Positions 15,471 to 25,362 of a DNA stretch of 64,000 bases are shown here, one piece after another. The notes below the pieces were generated by a model. That model was not told where the DNA came from and searched no databases. It saw only the letters and a program-made list of their open reading frames with translations. Both the position numbers and the translations under genes were made by a program. Source of the DNA: Paraglaciecola sp. L3A3. GTDB lineage: Bacteria; Pseudomonadota; Gammaproteobacteria; Enterobacterales; Alteromonadaceae. The first letter of the stretch is position 1. The number at the start of each line of letters is the position of its first letter. The stretch is from the NCBI RefSeq assembly GCF_009796765.1, contig NZ_CP047023.1:496001-560000 (forward strand), in the 5' to 3' direction.

Positions 15471-16688
15471 TTATGCTGTTTTCTTACGCATCACCCAGTA
15501 AAAACCAGCAAACAAAACAATTAATACTAGTGGGAACAAAATGAGGCTATTTAACACTTCGTTGCCAGCTGCGAGTGCGGCTTCATTACCGGTAAGGCCA
15601 GCTGAGGCTGCAGTAGCGGTAGCTGAATCTACCCAACCACCAATCACAGGATTCCATGCGCTCATAGCGAACATACCAGCTCCACCCATTAACGACATAC
15701 CTAATGCACCTGTTTTAGGGGTGTATTCAGCAGTACAGCCAATCATGGTTGGCCAGAAGTAAGTGATACCTAAAGCAAATACAACTGCAGCAATATACAC
15801 AGCAGAACCAGTAAGCTGAGTCATCAAGAATAGACCAAAGCTAGCTAATACGGCAGACACCAATAACACGCCTGGAGGGCTTAATTTATGTACTAGTGGA
15901 CCGGCATAAAAACGACCTAATGCCATGATGCCGGTGATTAATGCCAAAATAAGCATAGGGGTTGCACCAGATGCTTCTAATATTTTGTTTATCCACTGAC
16001 CAGGACCAAATTCACTTACCGCAGTCATAGTCATACATACCGCTAAGAAAATGTAGATAGGGTTAGCTAATGCTTTTAAATTACCGCTAGTAGAGTCGTC
16101 TTCAGTGGTAAGTTTAGGGAAACTAAAACCTAACATCATCACACCATAAATGGCGGTAGGGATTAACATAGTGGCAACCTGAGCTTCCCAGCCCATGCCT
16201 AATTTAGTCATTCCAGCAGAGACTAAAGAACCGATTACTATGCCGCCAGGAAACCAAACATGAAATTTATTTAACTTGGCTGTTTTATCATTAGGGTAAA
16301 GCTGAGCAATAATTGGGTTACAACCTGCTTCAACTAATCCATTAGCAAAGCCCACTAAGAAAGTGGATATCATCAAACCCCAAAAACCATCAGCAACAAT
16401 CGTTAAAACTAATCCTAAGGCATGGCCGATAAAGGCTAACCAGACAATTAATTTAGCGCCAATTGCATTGTATAATATGCCACCAAAAATCATGGCAAAT
16501 GGGAAACCTAAAAACGCCATGCTGGCTATCCAACCTAGTTCTTCACCGGTTAGTCCGTATTGTTCACCTAAAGTAGGCAGTATTCCTGCGCGAATTGCGA
16601 AGGTCATAGCTGTTACTATCAGGGCGATACAACTTATTCTAAAAACGCGTTTAGCGACTTCATCTGAAATGTCAGTTGCTGCATTCAT
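15471..16688 (-). CDS. MFS transporter, probable sugar carrier
   Basis: A 405-residue integral membrane protein with about 12 hydrophobic segments, no signal peptide and MFS-like loops (LGFPFAMIFGGILYNAIGAK). It is the last gene of a three-gene unit, 13 bases after the isomerase gene and behind the Gfo/Idh/MocA gene. It probably imports the substrate those enzymes use. The nearest functional types are hexose or glycoside MFS carriers; the solute is not known. Confidence 0.85.
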   Translation of the reverse strand: MNAATDISDEVAKRVFRISCIALIVTAMTFAIRAGILPTLGEQYGLTGEELGWIASMAFLGFPFAMIFGGILYNAIGAKLIVWLAFIGHALGLVLTIVADGFWGLMISTFLVGFANGLVEAGCNPIIAQLYPNDKTAKLNKFHVWFPGGIVIGSLVSAGMTKLGMGWEAQVATMLIPTAIYGVMMLGFSFPKLTTEDDSTSGNLKALANPIYIFLAVCMTMTAVSEFGPGQWINKILEASGATPMLILALITGIMALGRFYAGPLVHKLSPPGVLLVSAVLASFGLFLMTQLTGSAVYIAAVVFALGITYFWPTMIGCTAEYTPKTGALGMSLMGGAGMFAMSAWNPVIGGWVDSATATAASAGLTGNEAALAAGNEVLNSLILFPLVLIVLFAGFYWVMRKKTA

Positions 16689-16701
16689 ATTATTATTTAC
16701 C

Positions 16702-17757
16702 TTATTTAATGCCGAGTATTTTATTATTCATTTCAACGTCTTTTTCCACACCTGCAAAGTCGTCGAAGGCTTTTTCTGTCGGTCTTATTAGATGGTCGCT
16801 AATAAATTTAGCCCCTTCTGCTGCACCGTCTTCAGGATGCTTAATAGCGCATTCCCATTCCATAACAGCCCACCCATCAAAATTATACTGTGTCATTTTG
16901 CTGAATATGCTCTTAAAGTCGATTTGTCCGTCGCCTAATGAACGGAAACGTCCAGGACGGTCAATCCATCCTTGATAACCACCGTATACACCAGAACGGC
17001 CATTTGGATTAAATTCTGCATCTTTCACATGAAACGCTTTAATTCGCTCATGATAAATATCGATGAAAGCCAAGTAATCTAGTTGTTGTAAAACAAAGTG
17101 GCTTGGATCGTACAAAATGTTAGCACGGGGATGGTTATCCACTGCTTCTAAGAAACGCTCGAATGTCACACCGTCATGTAAATCTTCACCTGGATGTAGT
17201 TCGTAACAAACGTCAACACCAGCTTCATCAAATGCATTTAGAATTGGCTTCCAACGTTTAGCTAACTCGGCAAAGCCTTGTTCTACTAAGCCGGCAGGGC
17301 GTTGTGGCCATGGGTATACGGTTTGCCACAATAATGCACCAGAGAAACTAGCATGGCCTTTAAGACCTAGATGTTGGCTGGCTTTAGCAGCTAGCTTCAT
17401 TTGTTCTACTGCCCATTCAGTGCGGGCTGCAGGGTTACCATGTAAGTGTGCAGGAGCAAAACCGTCAAACATTTGGTCGTAGCAAGGGTGAACCGCGACT
17501 AATTGACCTTGTAAGTGAGTCGATAACTCGGTGATTTCCAAACCGTGCTCTTTAGCTGTGCCAGCTATTTCGTCACAATAGTCTTTGCTGGTACCAGCTT
17601 TTTCTAAATCGAATAAACGGCCGTCCCATGAAGGTACTTGAATTCCTTTAAAACCATTGCCTGCTGCCCATTTGCAGATTTCAGGGAAAGAGTTAAAAGG
17701 GCTATCATCGCCAGCAAACTGTGCTAGGAAAATACCTGGACCTTTGATTTGTTTCAT
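16702..17757 (-). CDS. TIM-barrel sugar phosphate isomerase/epimerase family protein
   Basis: 351 residues of the AP-endonuclease-2/xylose-isomerase-like TIM-barrel family. Metal-ligand positions are visible in VCYELHPGE, ILYDPSHF, AFHVKDAEF and AVMEWECA. Enzymes like this act beside Gfo/Idh/MocA oxidoreductases in keto-sugar and inositol-type pathways, often as isomerases, epimerases or keto-glycoside lyases. The spacing to both neighbours is under 20 bases. The exact reaction is not predictable from sequence. Confidence 0.85.
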   Translation of the reverse strand: MKQIKGPGIFLAQFAGDDSPFNSFPEICKWAAGNGFKGIQVPSWDGRLFDLEKAGTSKDYCDEIAGTAKEHGLEITELSTHLQGQLVAVHPCYDQMFDGFAPAHLHGNPAARTEWAVEQMKLAAKASQHLGLKGHASFSGALLWQTVYPWPQRPAGLVEQGFAELAKRWKPILNAFDEAGVDVCYELHPGEDLHDGVTFERFLEAVDNHPRANILYDPSHFVLQQLDYLAFIDIYHERIKAFHVKDAEFNPNGRSGVYGGYQGWIDRPGRFRSLGDGQIDFKSIFSKMTQYNFDGWAVMEWECAIKHPEDGAAEGAKFISDHLIRPTEKAFDDFAGVEKDVEMNNKILGIK

Positions 17758-17775
17758 ATTGATTATCCTAAATCT

Positions 17776-18942
17776 TTAGTTAGCTGTAATGACAAAATCA
17801 TGCCATTTAGTTTCTGATTGGCTGAATTTAACGCTATTTTCGATAAATGCCATGCCACGAATTGCTTCATCGATACCTGGTACATCAAACTTAACGTTTG
17901 AATGATCTTCACCGGCTTCGAAAGCACGAATTTGTTTAACAAAGTTGCCATAAATATTGGCGAATGCTTCGAGGTAACCTTCTGGATGGCCTGCCGGTGT
18001 GCGCATTGCCGCTTGTGCTGCTGCACAAAATTCGCCAACACCCGTACGAATAAGTTGAGTGGGGGCTGTGTTAGATTTGTGCAATAAACTATTTGGTTCA
18101 AGTTGTGACCATTCAATGCTTCCTTTGTCACCAAACACACGCAGACGTAGGTTGTTTTCGTCTCCTACTTGTACTTGACTCGACAATAAAACACCCTTTG
18201 CGCCATTGTCAAAACGTAATAAAACCGTGCCATCATCATCTAATACTCGGCCATCTACCACACTGTTTAAATCTGAACACATAGCAGATATTTGAGTACC
18301 GGCTACGTATTCAGCTAAGTTGGCCGCATGTACACCTATGTCACCCATACAACAACTGATACCAGCTCGAGCTGGGTCAACACGCCAAGCCGCTTGTTTG
18401 CCTGAGTCGCCTTCTTTATCAGCTAACCAGCCTTGGGTATATTCAACAATGACTTTGGTGATTTTGCCTAATTGGCCGCTGGCGACAATATGTTGCGCTT
18501 GTTTAACTAGAGGATAACCATTGTAGGTATGGGTTAAACCGTATAATTGCCCGGTAGCTTTGACTACCTCAGCTAAATCTATTGCTTGTTGTAAATCGAA
18601 AGTCGCAGGTTTGTCACTTAATACATGAAAACCAGACTCTAATGCCGCTTTAGCTACGGCGTAATGCAAATGATTAGGCGTGACTATAGCCACAAATTGC
18701 ATTCTTTTATCTGCTGGAAGTGCAGCCTCAGCAGCTAACATTTCTTGATATGTGGCGTAACACCTGTCGGTAGGTAAATATAGTTCTGCGCCCGATGCTA
18801 TGCTGCGCTGCGCACTAGAACTAAAGGCGCCACAGACTAATTCAATTTCGCCATCTAAGTTAGCGGCCATACGATGCACTGCACCAATAAAGGCGCCTTG
18901 ACCGCCTCCGACCATACCCATTCTGATTTTGGATTTTGCCAT
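17776..18942 (-). CDS. Gfo/Idh/MocA-family oxidoreductase
   Basis: 388 residues with an N-terminal Rossmann fold (MGMVGGGQGAFIGAVHRMAA) and the family motif SDKPATFDLQQA, a variant of the usual EKP. The catalytic Asp-His region is GISCCMGDIGVHAANLAEYVAG. A C-terminal alpha/beta domain follows. It oxidises a sugar or cyclitol with NAD(P). It heads an operon with the isomerase and the MFS carrier, and its promoter region contains three ATTCGGC half-sites. Confidence 0.92.
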   Translation of the reverse strand: MAKSKIRMGMVGGGQGAFIGAVHRMAANLDGEIELVCGAFSSSAQRSIASGAELYLPTDRCYATYQEMLAAEAALPADKRMQFVAIVTPNHLHYAVAKAALESGFHVLSDKPATFDLQQAIDLAEVVKATGQLYGLTHTYNGYPLVKQAQHIVASGQLGKITKVIVEYTQGWLADKEGDSGKQAAWRVDPARAGISCCMGDIGVHAANLAEYVAGTQISAMCSDLNSVVDGRVLDDDGTVLLRFDNGAKGVLLSSQVQVGDENNLRLRVFGDKGSIEWSQLEPNSLLHKSNTAPTQLIRTGVGEFCAAAQAAMRTPAGHPEGYLEAFANIYGNFVKQIRAFEAGEDHSNVKFDVPGIDEAIRGMAFIENSVKFSQSETKWHDFVITAN

Positions 18943-19042
18943 GCTGTTATTACTCGCAATCTTAGTTTGTTTCTTTGGGGAAAGAAAAGTTAAATATATG
19001 TTAACAATCCTACCTTGGTGTTACCACATTTACCTAACATAA

Positions 19043-19110
19043 ATTCGGCAAATCTATGCAACGTATTCGGCGTTGTTAATTATTTTGAAATCTAAAAAAC
19101 ATTGCCGAAT
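19043..19110. promoter_or_regulatory. Three ATTCGGC half-sites upstream of the Gfo/Idh operon
   Basis: ATTCGGCAA at 19043-19051, ATTCGGC at 19065-19071 and the inverted TTGCCGAAT at 19102-19110 lie within 70 bases, upstream of the start at 18942. Repeated half-sites of this kind are usual for a regulator operator. The regulator is unknown. Confidence 0.45.
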
Positions 19111-19219
19111 ACTAGATAATTTAAGAGGTTTGCAGAAAAAGTTGAATGGGACTTCGCTTAAAAATTAACAATTTATATTGTACTGATGTTATTCGCTAAC
19201 AAGGTTAACGAGAATTAAT

Positions 19220-20185
19220 TTAATACCCCTGAGACTTGACGACTAAGTTACGTAGTGGTTTTCCTGCAGAGTATAGGGCTAGGTTTTCTAATGCTAGATC
19301 TCGCCAAGTTGTGATGACGTTATCGTAGGTACCACCTGCATGAGGGGTTATTAATAAATTTTTAGCTAACCATAAGGGGGAAGTCTCATCTAAAGGTTCT
19401 ATCTTAGTTACGTCAATGCCAGCTCCGTTTAAATCTCCCTCATTTAAAGCCCTGACTAAATGTGTTTCTTGCACAGCATTGCCTCTGCCAATATTAAAGA
19501 AAAAACTAGGTTTGGCCATATTGTTAAACACATCATTGTTAAATATATTATTGGTTTCATCCGTTTTAGGTAGCGTTGAAATAATGATGTTTGCTTGTTG
19601 AGCTGCAATACTAAGTTCATCTAGCTTGTATATTTTATCTATGTTTGAAATGTTATGAGTGACATTTTTTCGCATACCTATGATGTTGGCGCCAAATGCT
19701 TTTAAGCGATGCACTATTGCCAAACCCACTGAGCCAAGGCCAACTACCAAGACTGTTTTCCCTCTTAATTGAAATAACGAATCACAGGCTGTCAGACTGG
19801 TTGTTTGCCATTGTTTACCTTGTTGCGCTTGGGCAAATATAGGAATGCCTCTGAGCACTGCTAATACCAATGCTAGGGCATGATCGGCTACCACGTCATA
19901 ATGAGAATCTGAACAGTTAGAAAGGATAAAGGGCGCAGCTACTAATTCAGGATAGCTTTGCAACCACTCAACTCCCGTACCAAATTGTTGAAACCAGACT
20001 AAATTTGGCAACAGCGATAAATCTTGCCTAGGAAAGTCTCCAAGTACTATGTCAATATCCAGTGAATGTTGTTGAATTAGCTCAAGATTTGTGGTGACTA
20101 GAACTTTACGTTTGCCGGCGTATTTCTGCAAAGCCTCGTGAGACTCTGCATTCATAAATTTATCTTCAATCCACATCAACAACAT
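19220..20185 (-). CDS. D-2-hydroxyacid dehydrogenase family protein
   Basis: 321 residues. The NAD-binding Rossmann motif is VLVVGLGSVGLAIV. The catalytic set is Arg in NIGRGN, Glu in DVTKIEPLD and His in ITPHAGG, as in D-2-hydroxyacid dehydrogenases and hydroxypyruvate/glyoxylate reductases. It is the last gene of the pentose operon and may handle a 2-oxoacid produced there. The start at 20185 gives a slightly unusual N-terminus; ATG 20176 (MWIEDKF) is an alternative. Confidence 0.88.
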   Translation of the reverse strand: MLLMWIEDKFMNAESHEALQKYAGKRKVLVTTNLELIQQHSLDIDIVLGDFPRQDLSLLPNLVWFQQFGTGVEWLQSYPELVAAPFILSNCSDSHYDVVADHALALVLAVLRGIPIFAQAQQGKQWQTTSLTACDSLFQLRGKTVLVVGLGSVGLAIVHRLKAFGANIIGMRKNVTHNISNIDKIYKLDELSIAAQQANIIISTLPKTDETNNIFNNDVFNNMAKPSFFFNIGRGNAVQETHLVRALNEGDLNGAGIDVTKIEPLDETSPLWLAKNLLITPHAGGTYDNVITTWRDLALENLALYSAGKPLRNLVVKSQGY

Positions 20186-20205
20186 ATTTTATTTATCCTT
20201 ATGTA

Positions 20206-21540
20206 TTATTTTTTGTTTGCCAGGGCTAATTTTTTTGACCAAGCGTCATCTAATTTGTACAGCTGTAATAAGCCTAAACAGACTAATGCACCTATCGCTG
20301 GACTTGCAGAAAATATAGTCACAATTCCAGTTAGGGATGATTCAGATTGTTCTATATTGGCTTGGTAGCCATATGCGGCTAATAGCCAGCCAGTCAATGC
20401 TCCACCAATGGCAATCCCAAACTTCAAACTTAATAGGTGACCAGAAAAACTCATCGCCATAGGACCACGACCATTTTGACTAATACTGTAATCCACCGTA
20501 TCAGGGACAGTTGAAAACAGCATGGGTATTAGCATCATATGAAAAAATTGGGTTAATAAAGTAATAAATAATGCCACATACATCATCTCTGAAGGAACAA
20601 AGAATAAAATACAATTAGAAATGGTAATACCGATACAGGCGAGTTTCATTAACTTCACTTTGCACATTACTCTACTGGCCCAGTTGGATACTAATGCGCC
20701 TATGATGCCACCCACCATACTAACTGTTACAAAGGTGCCTATTAAATTTTCCATTCCTAAATAATAACTAACGTAGTAGGGCATTACACCACCGCGCATA
20801 GCCACAGTGATCAATAAGAAAAACGTTACGCCAGCTATAATCCACCATTGTTTATTGTGCAAAACAATACTGATATCTTTTTTAATGGATACATTATTAG
20901 TGGCGACAGTGACACGTTCTTTAGTAAAAGCAAAACAACCAACAAAACATAAAACCGCTATGATAGCCATCACTACCATGGCAAGTGAAAAGCCAAGTTG
21001 TTCATCACCATCCCCAAAATATGCAACTAATGGTAATGTAGCAGCGGCTATGATCAGCCCTCCCGCTTTAGCCATAGCAAACCGCCAAGACTGAATAGAA
21101 GCACGCTCACGTACATCACTGGTTAACACTCCACCTAATGCAGAATAAGGAATATTAATGGCGGTATAAGCCGTCATCATTAGTGCATAAGTTACATAGG
21201 CATATAGAAGTTTGTTGCCATCGCTGGCATCTGGTGTAGTAAAAGCGATAACAGCAAGTAGTCCATAGGGAATTGCCATCCACAATAGATAAGGGCGATA
21301 ACGACCCCATTTAGTTTGTGTCCTATCAGCCAAAGCCCCCATTAATGGGTCAGTGACAGCATCAAAAACACGTACTACTAACATTAATGTGCCTGCCGCC
21401 GCCGCCGTAATACCAAACACATCAGTGTAGAAAAACATCATGAAGTTGATAACAACTTGGAAAACAATATTGCTTCCAGTATCGCCAAGCCCGTATCCGA
21501 GTTTTTCTTTTGTGGTTAACTTAACATTTGATTCCATCAC
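20206..21540 (-). CDS. GPH-family glycoside/pentoside cation symporter
   Basis: A 444-residue membrane protein with about 12 hydrophobic segments and GPH (MelB/XynP-like) signatures: KLGYGLGDTGSNIVFQ, FDAVTDPLMGALADRTQTKWGRYRPYLLW and NIPYSALGG. The family imports glycosides and pentosides with H+ or Na+. Its place in the GH43/Weimberg-type operon suggests xylo- or arabino-oligosaccharides. A gap of about 100 bases to the SMP-30 gene could hold a secondary promoter. Confidence 0.92.
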   Translation of the reverse strand: MMESNVKLTTKEKLGYGLGDTGSNIVFQVVINFMMFFYTDVFGITAAAAGTLMLVVRVFDAVTDPLMGALADRTQTKWGRYRPYLLWMAIPYGLLAVIAFTTPDASDGNKLLYAYVTYALMMTAYTAINIPYSALGGVLTSDVRERASIQSWRFAMAKAGGLIIAAATLPLVAYFGDGDEQLGFSLAMVVMAIIAVLCFVGCFAFTKERVTVATNNVSIKKDISIVLHNKQWWIIAGVTFFLLITVAMRGGVMPYYVSYYLGMENLIGTFVTVSMVGGIIGALVSNWASRVMCKVKLMKLACIGITISNCILFFVPSEMMYVALFITLLTQFFHMMLIPMLFSTVPDTVDYSISQNGRGPMAMSFSGHLLSLKFGIAIGGALTGWLLAAYGYQANIEQSESSLTGIVTIFSASPAIGALVCLGLLQLYKLDDAWSKKLALANKK

Positions 21541-21641
21541 GTCTGTCCTTTTCTATAATTGTTATTATTAAATTCTGATGCATTATGAATGACAGGCTTT
21601 ACTTGCCTGCATATGCTCAAAGGTGGTTAGAGGGTTGTCTA

Positions 21642-22526
21642 TCATGGCTTATGATCTGCTGTGAATTTTTGCTCTTTGTATCCTTGAGTTTGGGTTTTGT
21701 AGGAAAACAAAGAACCAGCCAAAGGTTGCTTACTTAGGTCATTTGGGGATAGGTATTCCGAGGCTGTTGTGATGTATAAGGTGTCCATATTTACACCGCC
21801 GAATACACACTTTGTGACTTGAGAGACAGGTAATCTTATTTCTTGTAGCAGCGCTCCACGAGGCGAATATTGCTGTATTGCCCAGCCCCCCCAAAGTGCG
21901 ACCCAAAGATTACCTTCTACATCAAGACACATACCGTCTGGATAGACATGATCTTGAGCAAAATGGATAAATAAAGTGCAGCTTTGCAAGTGCCCTTTGT
22001 TATCCAATTGGCAGCGGTAAATTTGTTGTCGGACCAAAGTATCGGTGTGGTACATGAATTTACCATCGGCACTGAAGCATGGGCCATTGGGCACATGATA
22101 TTGATTATCCTCAATACTCCAATCACCTAAGGCCGAAAACCGATATAGTTGTCCCACTGGATTATTGCAGGGATCGTCCATGTGCATAGTGCCAGCCCAA
22201 TAGTTGCCAAGGCTGTCAACGGCACCATCATTAAATCGGATTGTTTGGTAATCTAGCTGCGGTGAACTAATTTTTTTATGTTGTTCATTTTGCAGATCTA
22301 AAATGTACAGGCCATCGACAAAAGTGCCAACGAGCCCACCTTGCTGATTAATACCTATGCTGGTTAGTCCACGTGCAAAGTGCCAAGTTTGGATCGAATC
22401 TTGACACTTCTTGTATAGAGTATTACCTAATATGTCTGTCCAATATACCGCTTGCTCAGCAGACACCCACAGAACACCTTCACCAATTCTGCAAAGGCTT
22501 TTGTACTCTAATTTGAGGTTAGACAT
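21642..22526 (-). CDS. SMP-30/gluconolactonase-family sugar lactonase
   Basis: 294 residues forming a six-bladed propeller of the SMP-30 family. The metal Glu is in CRIGEGVLW, followed by FNDGAVDSLGNYWAGTMH, VPNGPCFSADGKFMYHTD and VYPDGMCLDVEGNLWVALWGG, with the Asn and Asp ligands in the expected blocks. It should hydrolyse a pentono- or aldonolactone to the acid that the IlvD/Edd enzyme next dehydrates. It sits 17 bases after the aldehyde dehydrogenase gene. Confidence 0.92.
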   Translation of the reverse strand: MSNLKLEYKSLCRIGEGVLWVSAEQAVYWTDILGNTLYKKCQDSIQTWHFARGLTSIGINQQGGLVGTFVDGLYILDLQNEQHKKISSPQLDYQTIRFNDGAVDSLGNYWAGTMHMDDPCNNPVGQLYRFSALGDWSIEDNQYHVPNGPCFSADGKFMYHTDTLVRQQIYRCQLDNKGHLQSCTLFIHFAQDHVYPDGMCLDVEGNLWVALWGGWAIQQYSPRGALLQEIRLPVSQVTKCVFGGVNMDTLYITTASEYLSPNDLSKQPLAGSLFSYKTQTQGYKEQKFTADHKP

Positions 22527-22543
22527 ATTAGGTTGCCAACTTG

Positions 22544-24127
22544 CTATTTGATGGGATTAGCGTTGAACTGGCCATTAACCCGACGCATTATGTTTAGTGG
22601 GTTACTATCCTGTAATTCGGCAGGTAAAAGATGACTTGGCGTATCTTGATAACTGACAAATCTAACAAATCTATAAATGGCGTCGATCCCAACACTGGTT
22701 GATGCCGCAACTGAAGCTGCAGGGTAGGGGCCTCCGTGATTTTGCGAGCCACAAACTTCTACTCCAGTAGGAAAGCCATTAAATATAATTCGACCGACTT
22801 TTTGCTCTAGCTGAAGTAGCAGCGCTTTTACAATTTGGTCATCTTGCTCGGTAGTATGAATACTTGCCGTTAGGTTTCCGTCTAAAGCATGGGCAATGGC
22901 AATAAATTGTTGTTCGTTGTCACACTCAACGATAAGTGTGGCAGGGCCAAATACTTCGTGTTGTAACTCAGAATTATTTAAAAATGTCTCTGCAGAGGTG
23001 TTAAGTACAATATTAGGCGGCTGTATAGGAGTATCTAATAGGTTGTCATTCTTATTAATCCAAGTGACTCCTGAATTCTCGATAAATGTTTCAACACCTT
23101 GTACAAAGGCTTTACCAATTCCTTCGTTTAACATGACGTTTCTAGCATTGTTAGTCATCACTTGGGCTACTGAATTAACAAAGTCTGAATTTTTCGGAAT
23201 CACTACAATACCGGGAGAGGTGCAAAATTGACCTGTCCCTAAACATACTGAATTAGCTAAATTCTGTGCGATGCTCGAACCCGACTGAGTCATGGCGCTT
23301 TCGGTGATAAATACCGGGTTCACACTGCCCATTTCGGCAAATACTGGGATAGGCTTTGTGCGTTTTGCGGCTACGTCCATAATAGCTCGACCGGCTCTTA
23401 AGGAACCAGTAAAGCCCACCGCCTCAATAAGAGGATGTTCGACTAGTTCTGTTGATAATGAAATTGCATTGCCCTGCAATAAAGAGAATGTGCCTTTGGG
23501 CGTGCCTGATTTAGCTATCGCTTTTTCCATAACACTGGCAAAAAGTTCGTTAGTAGCGGGATGAGACGGGTGACCTTTAACAATAACTGGATTCCCAGAT
23601 GCTAAGGCTGAAATCGTATCTCCACCAAGAGTACCAAAGGCAAATGGGAAGTTTGATGCACCAAATACAGCAACCGGGCCAATAGGTTTTAATATTTTTC
23701 TTAAATCAGGTTTTGCTAAAGGCTGGCGTGCTGGATCGGCAGTATCAATGCTCGCTTGAGTCCAAGTGCTATCCTTAACAATTGCTGCGAAAGCTCTTAT
23801 TTGTCCAGTAGTTCTGCCAAGTTCACCTGTGAGTCTCGGTAGACCTAGGCCTGTTTCTTGGTTGCAGACCGTAATTAATTGTTCGCCTAGCGCTTCGATT
23901 TCTTCGGCAATGGTTTCAAGCAATGCTGCTCGGTCTAAAATCGATGTTTGTCTGTAGTTATCAAAAGCCTGTTTTGCCGCTTGTGCCGCTAGATTAACTT
24001 CACTTTGCTGACAATTTTTATGTTCAGCTAAAACTTCAAGACTGACAGGATCTTGCGCTCGAAAATTTGCCCCAGATGGAGAAATCCAATCTCCGGCTAT
24101 ATAGGATTGTTGAGTAAGATTATGCAT
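22544..24127 (-). CDS. Aldehyde dehydrogenase, probable 2-oxoglutarate semialdehyde dehydrogenase
   Basis: 527 residues. NASNFPFAFGTLGGDT and the FTGSLRAG cofactor loop are visible. The general base Glu is in FAEMGSVNPVF and the catalytic Cys in LGTGQFCTSPG. This length and motif set match the NADP-dependent 2-oxoglutarate semialdehyde dehydrogenases that end the non-phosphorylative pentose route. It lies nine bases after the FAH-family gene. Confidence 0.92.
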   Translation of the reverse strand: MHNLTQQSYIAGDWISPSGANFRAQDPVSLEVLAEHKNCQQSEVNLAAQAAKQAFDNYRQTSILDRAALLETIAEEIEALGEQLITVCNQETGLGLPRLTGELGRTTGQIRAFAAIVKDSTWTQASIDTADPARQPLAKPDLRKILKPIGPVAVFGASNFPFAFGTLGGDTISALASGNPVIVKGHPSHPATNELFASVMEKAIAKSGTPKGTFSLLQGNAISLSTELVEHPLIEAVGFTGSLRAGRAIMDVAAKRTKPIPVFAEMGSVNPVFITESAMTQSGSSIAQNLANSVCLGTGQFCTSPGIVVIPKNSDFVNSVAQVMTNNARNVMLNEGIGKAFVQGVETFIENSGVTWINKNDNLLDTPIQPPNIVLNTSAETFLNNSELQHEVFGPATLIVECDNEQQFIAIAHALDGNLTASIHTTEQDDQIVKALLLQLEQKVGRIIFNGFPTGVEVCGSQNHGGPYPAASVAASTSVGIDAIYRFVRFVSYQDTPSHLLPAELQDSNPLNIMRRVNGQFNANPIK

Positions 24128-24136
24128 GTGTTTTTC

Positions 24137-25348
24137 CTAAATTAAATTACGTTGAGCAAGGTTTTTCATTAATGTGTTGATACCAAATTCCCAAGGGGCA
24201 ATTTGGTTGGAGTAATGCACAGTATTTTGCAGTGTGCCGATATAATTGGTTGAAATACTGACTATGTCCCCAGCTTTATGGGTGAAGCCTTTACCTGTTT
24301 CACCTCTATCTTGAGTAGGCGTAAATAAGGTGCCAGTAAATAGAGCTAAACCATCAGGATACTGATGACAATCAGAAATGGTTTGTGATACTAAATCTTC
24401 CACGTCACGGCTGATTTTTTTCATGTCGTTGGTGGCATCTAATTCGTATTCATCTTCAGGCCCTTTAACATTCAAGGTCACTAATGAAGATCTAACGTCG
24501 TCGAGTGAATAGCTTTGGTCAAACAAACGAATAATGGGCCCAATAGAGCAAGATGCATTGTTGTCTTTGGCTTTGCCTAACAATAAGGCGCTGCGCCCTT
24601 CAACATCTCTTAAGTTGACATCGTTACCTAAAGTAGATCCTACTATGTGACCTTGATTGTTTATGGCCAACACAACTTCAGGCTCTGGATTATTCCAACT
24701 AGATATAGGGTGAAGACCCACATCGGCCCCTAATCCTACCGTTGATAAGGGCTGAGATTTAGTGAATACCTCAGCGTAAGGACCTATCCCTACTTCTAAA
24801 TATTGAGACCACATGTTTTCTTTAATTAGGATCTCTTTTAGCTCTAACGCTTCTTTTGAGCCGGGAATTAAATTACCTATGGTTGAGCCTATGGTGTCGT
24901 AAATTTTTTGCCGAATATCTTTGGCTATATCAGCATTTCCTTCGGCTTTTTCTTCAATTACTCTTTCTAACATTGAGCTGACAAACGTTACGCCGCAGGC
25001 TTTAATGGCTTGTAAATCAAATGGAGAGAGTAAATGTAAATAATCTTTATCTAATGGACGCTGTAAAGAATTAGCAAATAAGGATTCTACGCTACCCAGC
25101 TTTTTAAATTGTCCGGCTAATAGTTGTTCTTTAGTAATGCCTAGATTCAGTAGTTCAGAACAAGTTGCGGCTAAACTGGACAAGTCATAAACGCAGGAAT
25201 CATGTAACCAAATTGGCGTGGGACCTGCAATCGGAAAGTCATTAGACTCGGGTACCCAAGCTCGGCCTATTAAGGTACCTGTATATTTATCTTTAGGTAA
25301 ATACGTATCTAACTGTATGTCTGAATAGTGCTGCTTATTTGGCTTCAT
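24137..25348 (-). CDS. Fumarylacetoacetase-family enzyme, probable 2-keto-3-deoxypentonate dehydratase
   Basis: 403 residues with an FAH-type core: VGIGPYAEVFTKSQPLSTVGLGADVGLHP, NNPEPEVVLAINNQGHIVGSTLGNDVNLRD and GLALFTGTLFTPTQDRGETGKGFTHKAGDIV. The two acidic metal ligands of the E-x-E block are visible in PEPEVVL. Between an IlvD/Edd dehydratase and a semialdehyde dehydrogenase, the likely reaction is dehydration of 2-keto-3-deoxy-pentonate to 2-oxoglutarate semialdehyde. The order and spacing support one operon. Confidence 0.87.
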   Translation of the reverse strand: MKPNKQHYSDIQLDTYLPKDKYTGTLIGRAWVPESNDFPIAGPTPIWLHDSCVYDLSSLAATCSELLNLGITKEQLLAGQFKKLGSVESLFANSLQRPLDKDYLHLLSPFDLQAIKACGVTFVSSMLERVIEEKAEGNADIAKDIRQKIYDTIGSTIGNLIPGSKEALELKEILIKENMWSQYLEVGIGPYAEVFTKSQPLSTVGLGADVGLHPISSWNNPEPEVVLAINNQGHIVGSTLGNDVNLRDVEGRSALLLGKAKDNNASCSIGPIIRLFDQSYSLDDVRSSLVTLNVKGPEDEYELDATNDMKKISRDVEDLVSQTISDCHQYPDGLALFTGTLFTPTQDRGETGKGFTHKAGDIVSISTNYIGTLQNTVHYSNQIAPWEFGINTLMKNLAQRNLI

Positions 25349-25362
25349 GGTTTTGTTTCTTC

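Noticed and set aside
16363..16791. 142-codon plus-strand frame across the MFS gene start
   Set aside because: It is antisense to the MFS protein, whose membrane spans and in-operon spacing are convincing; the antisense protein has no family.
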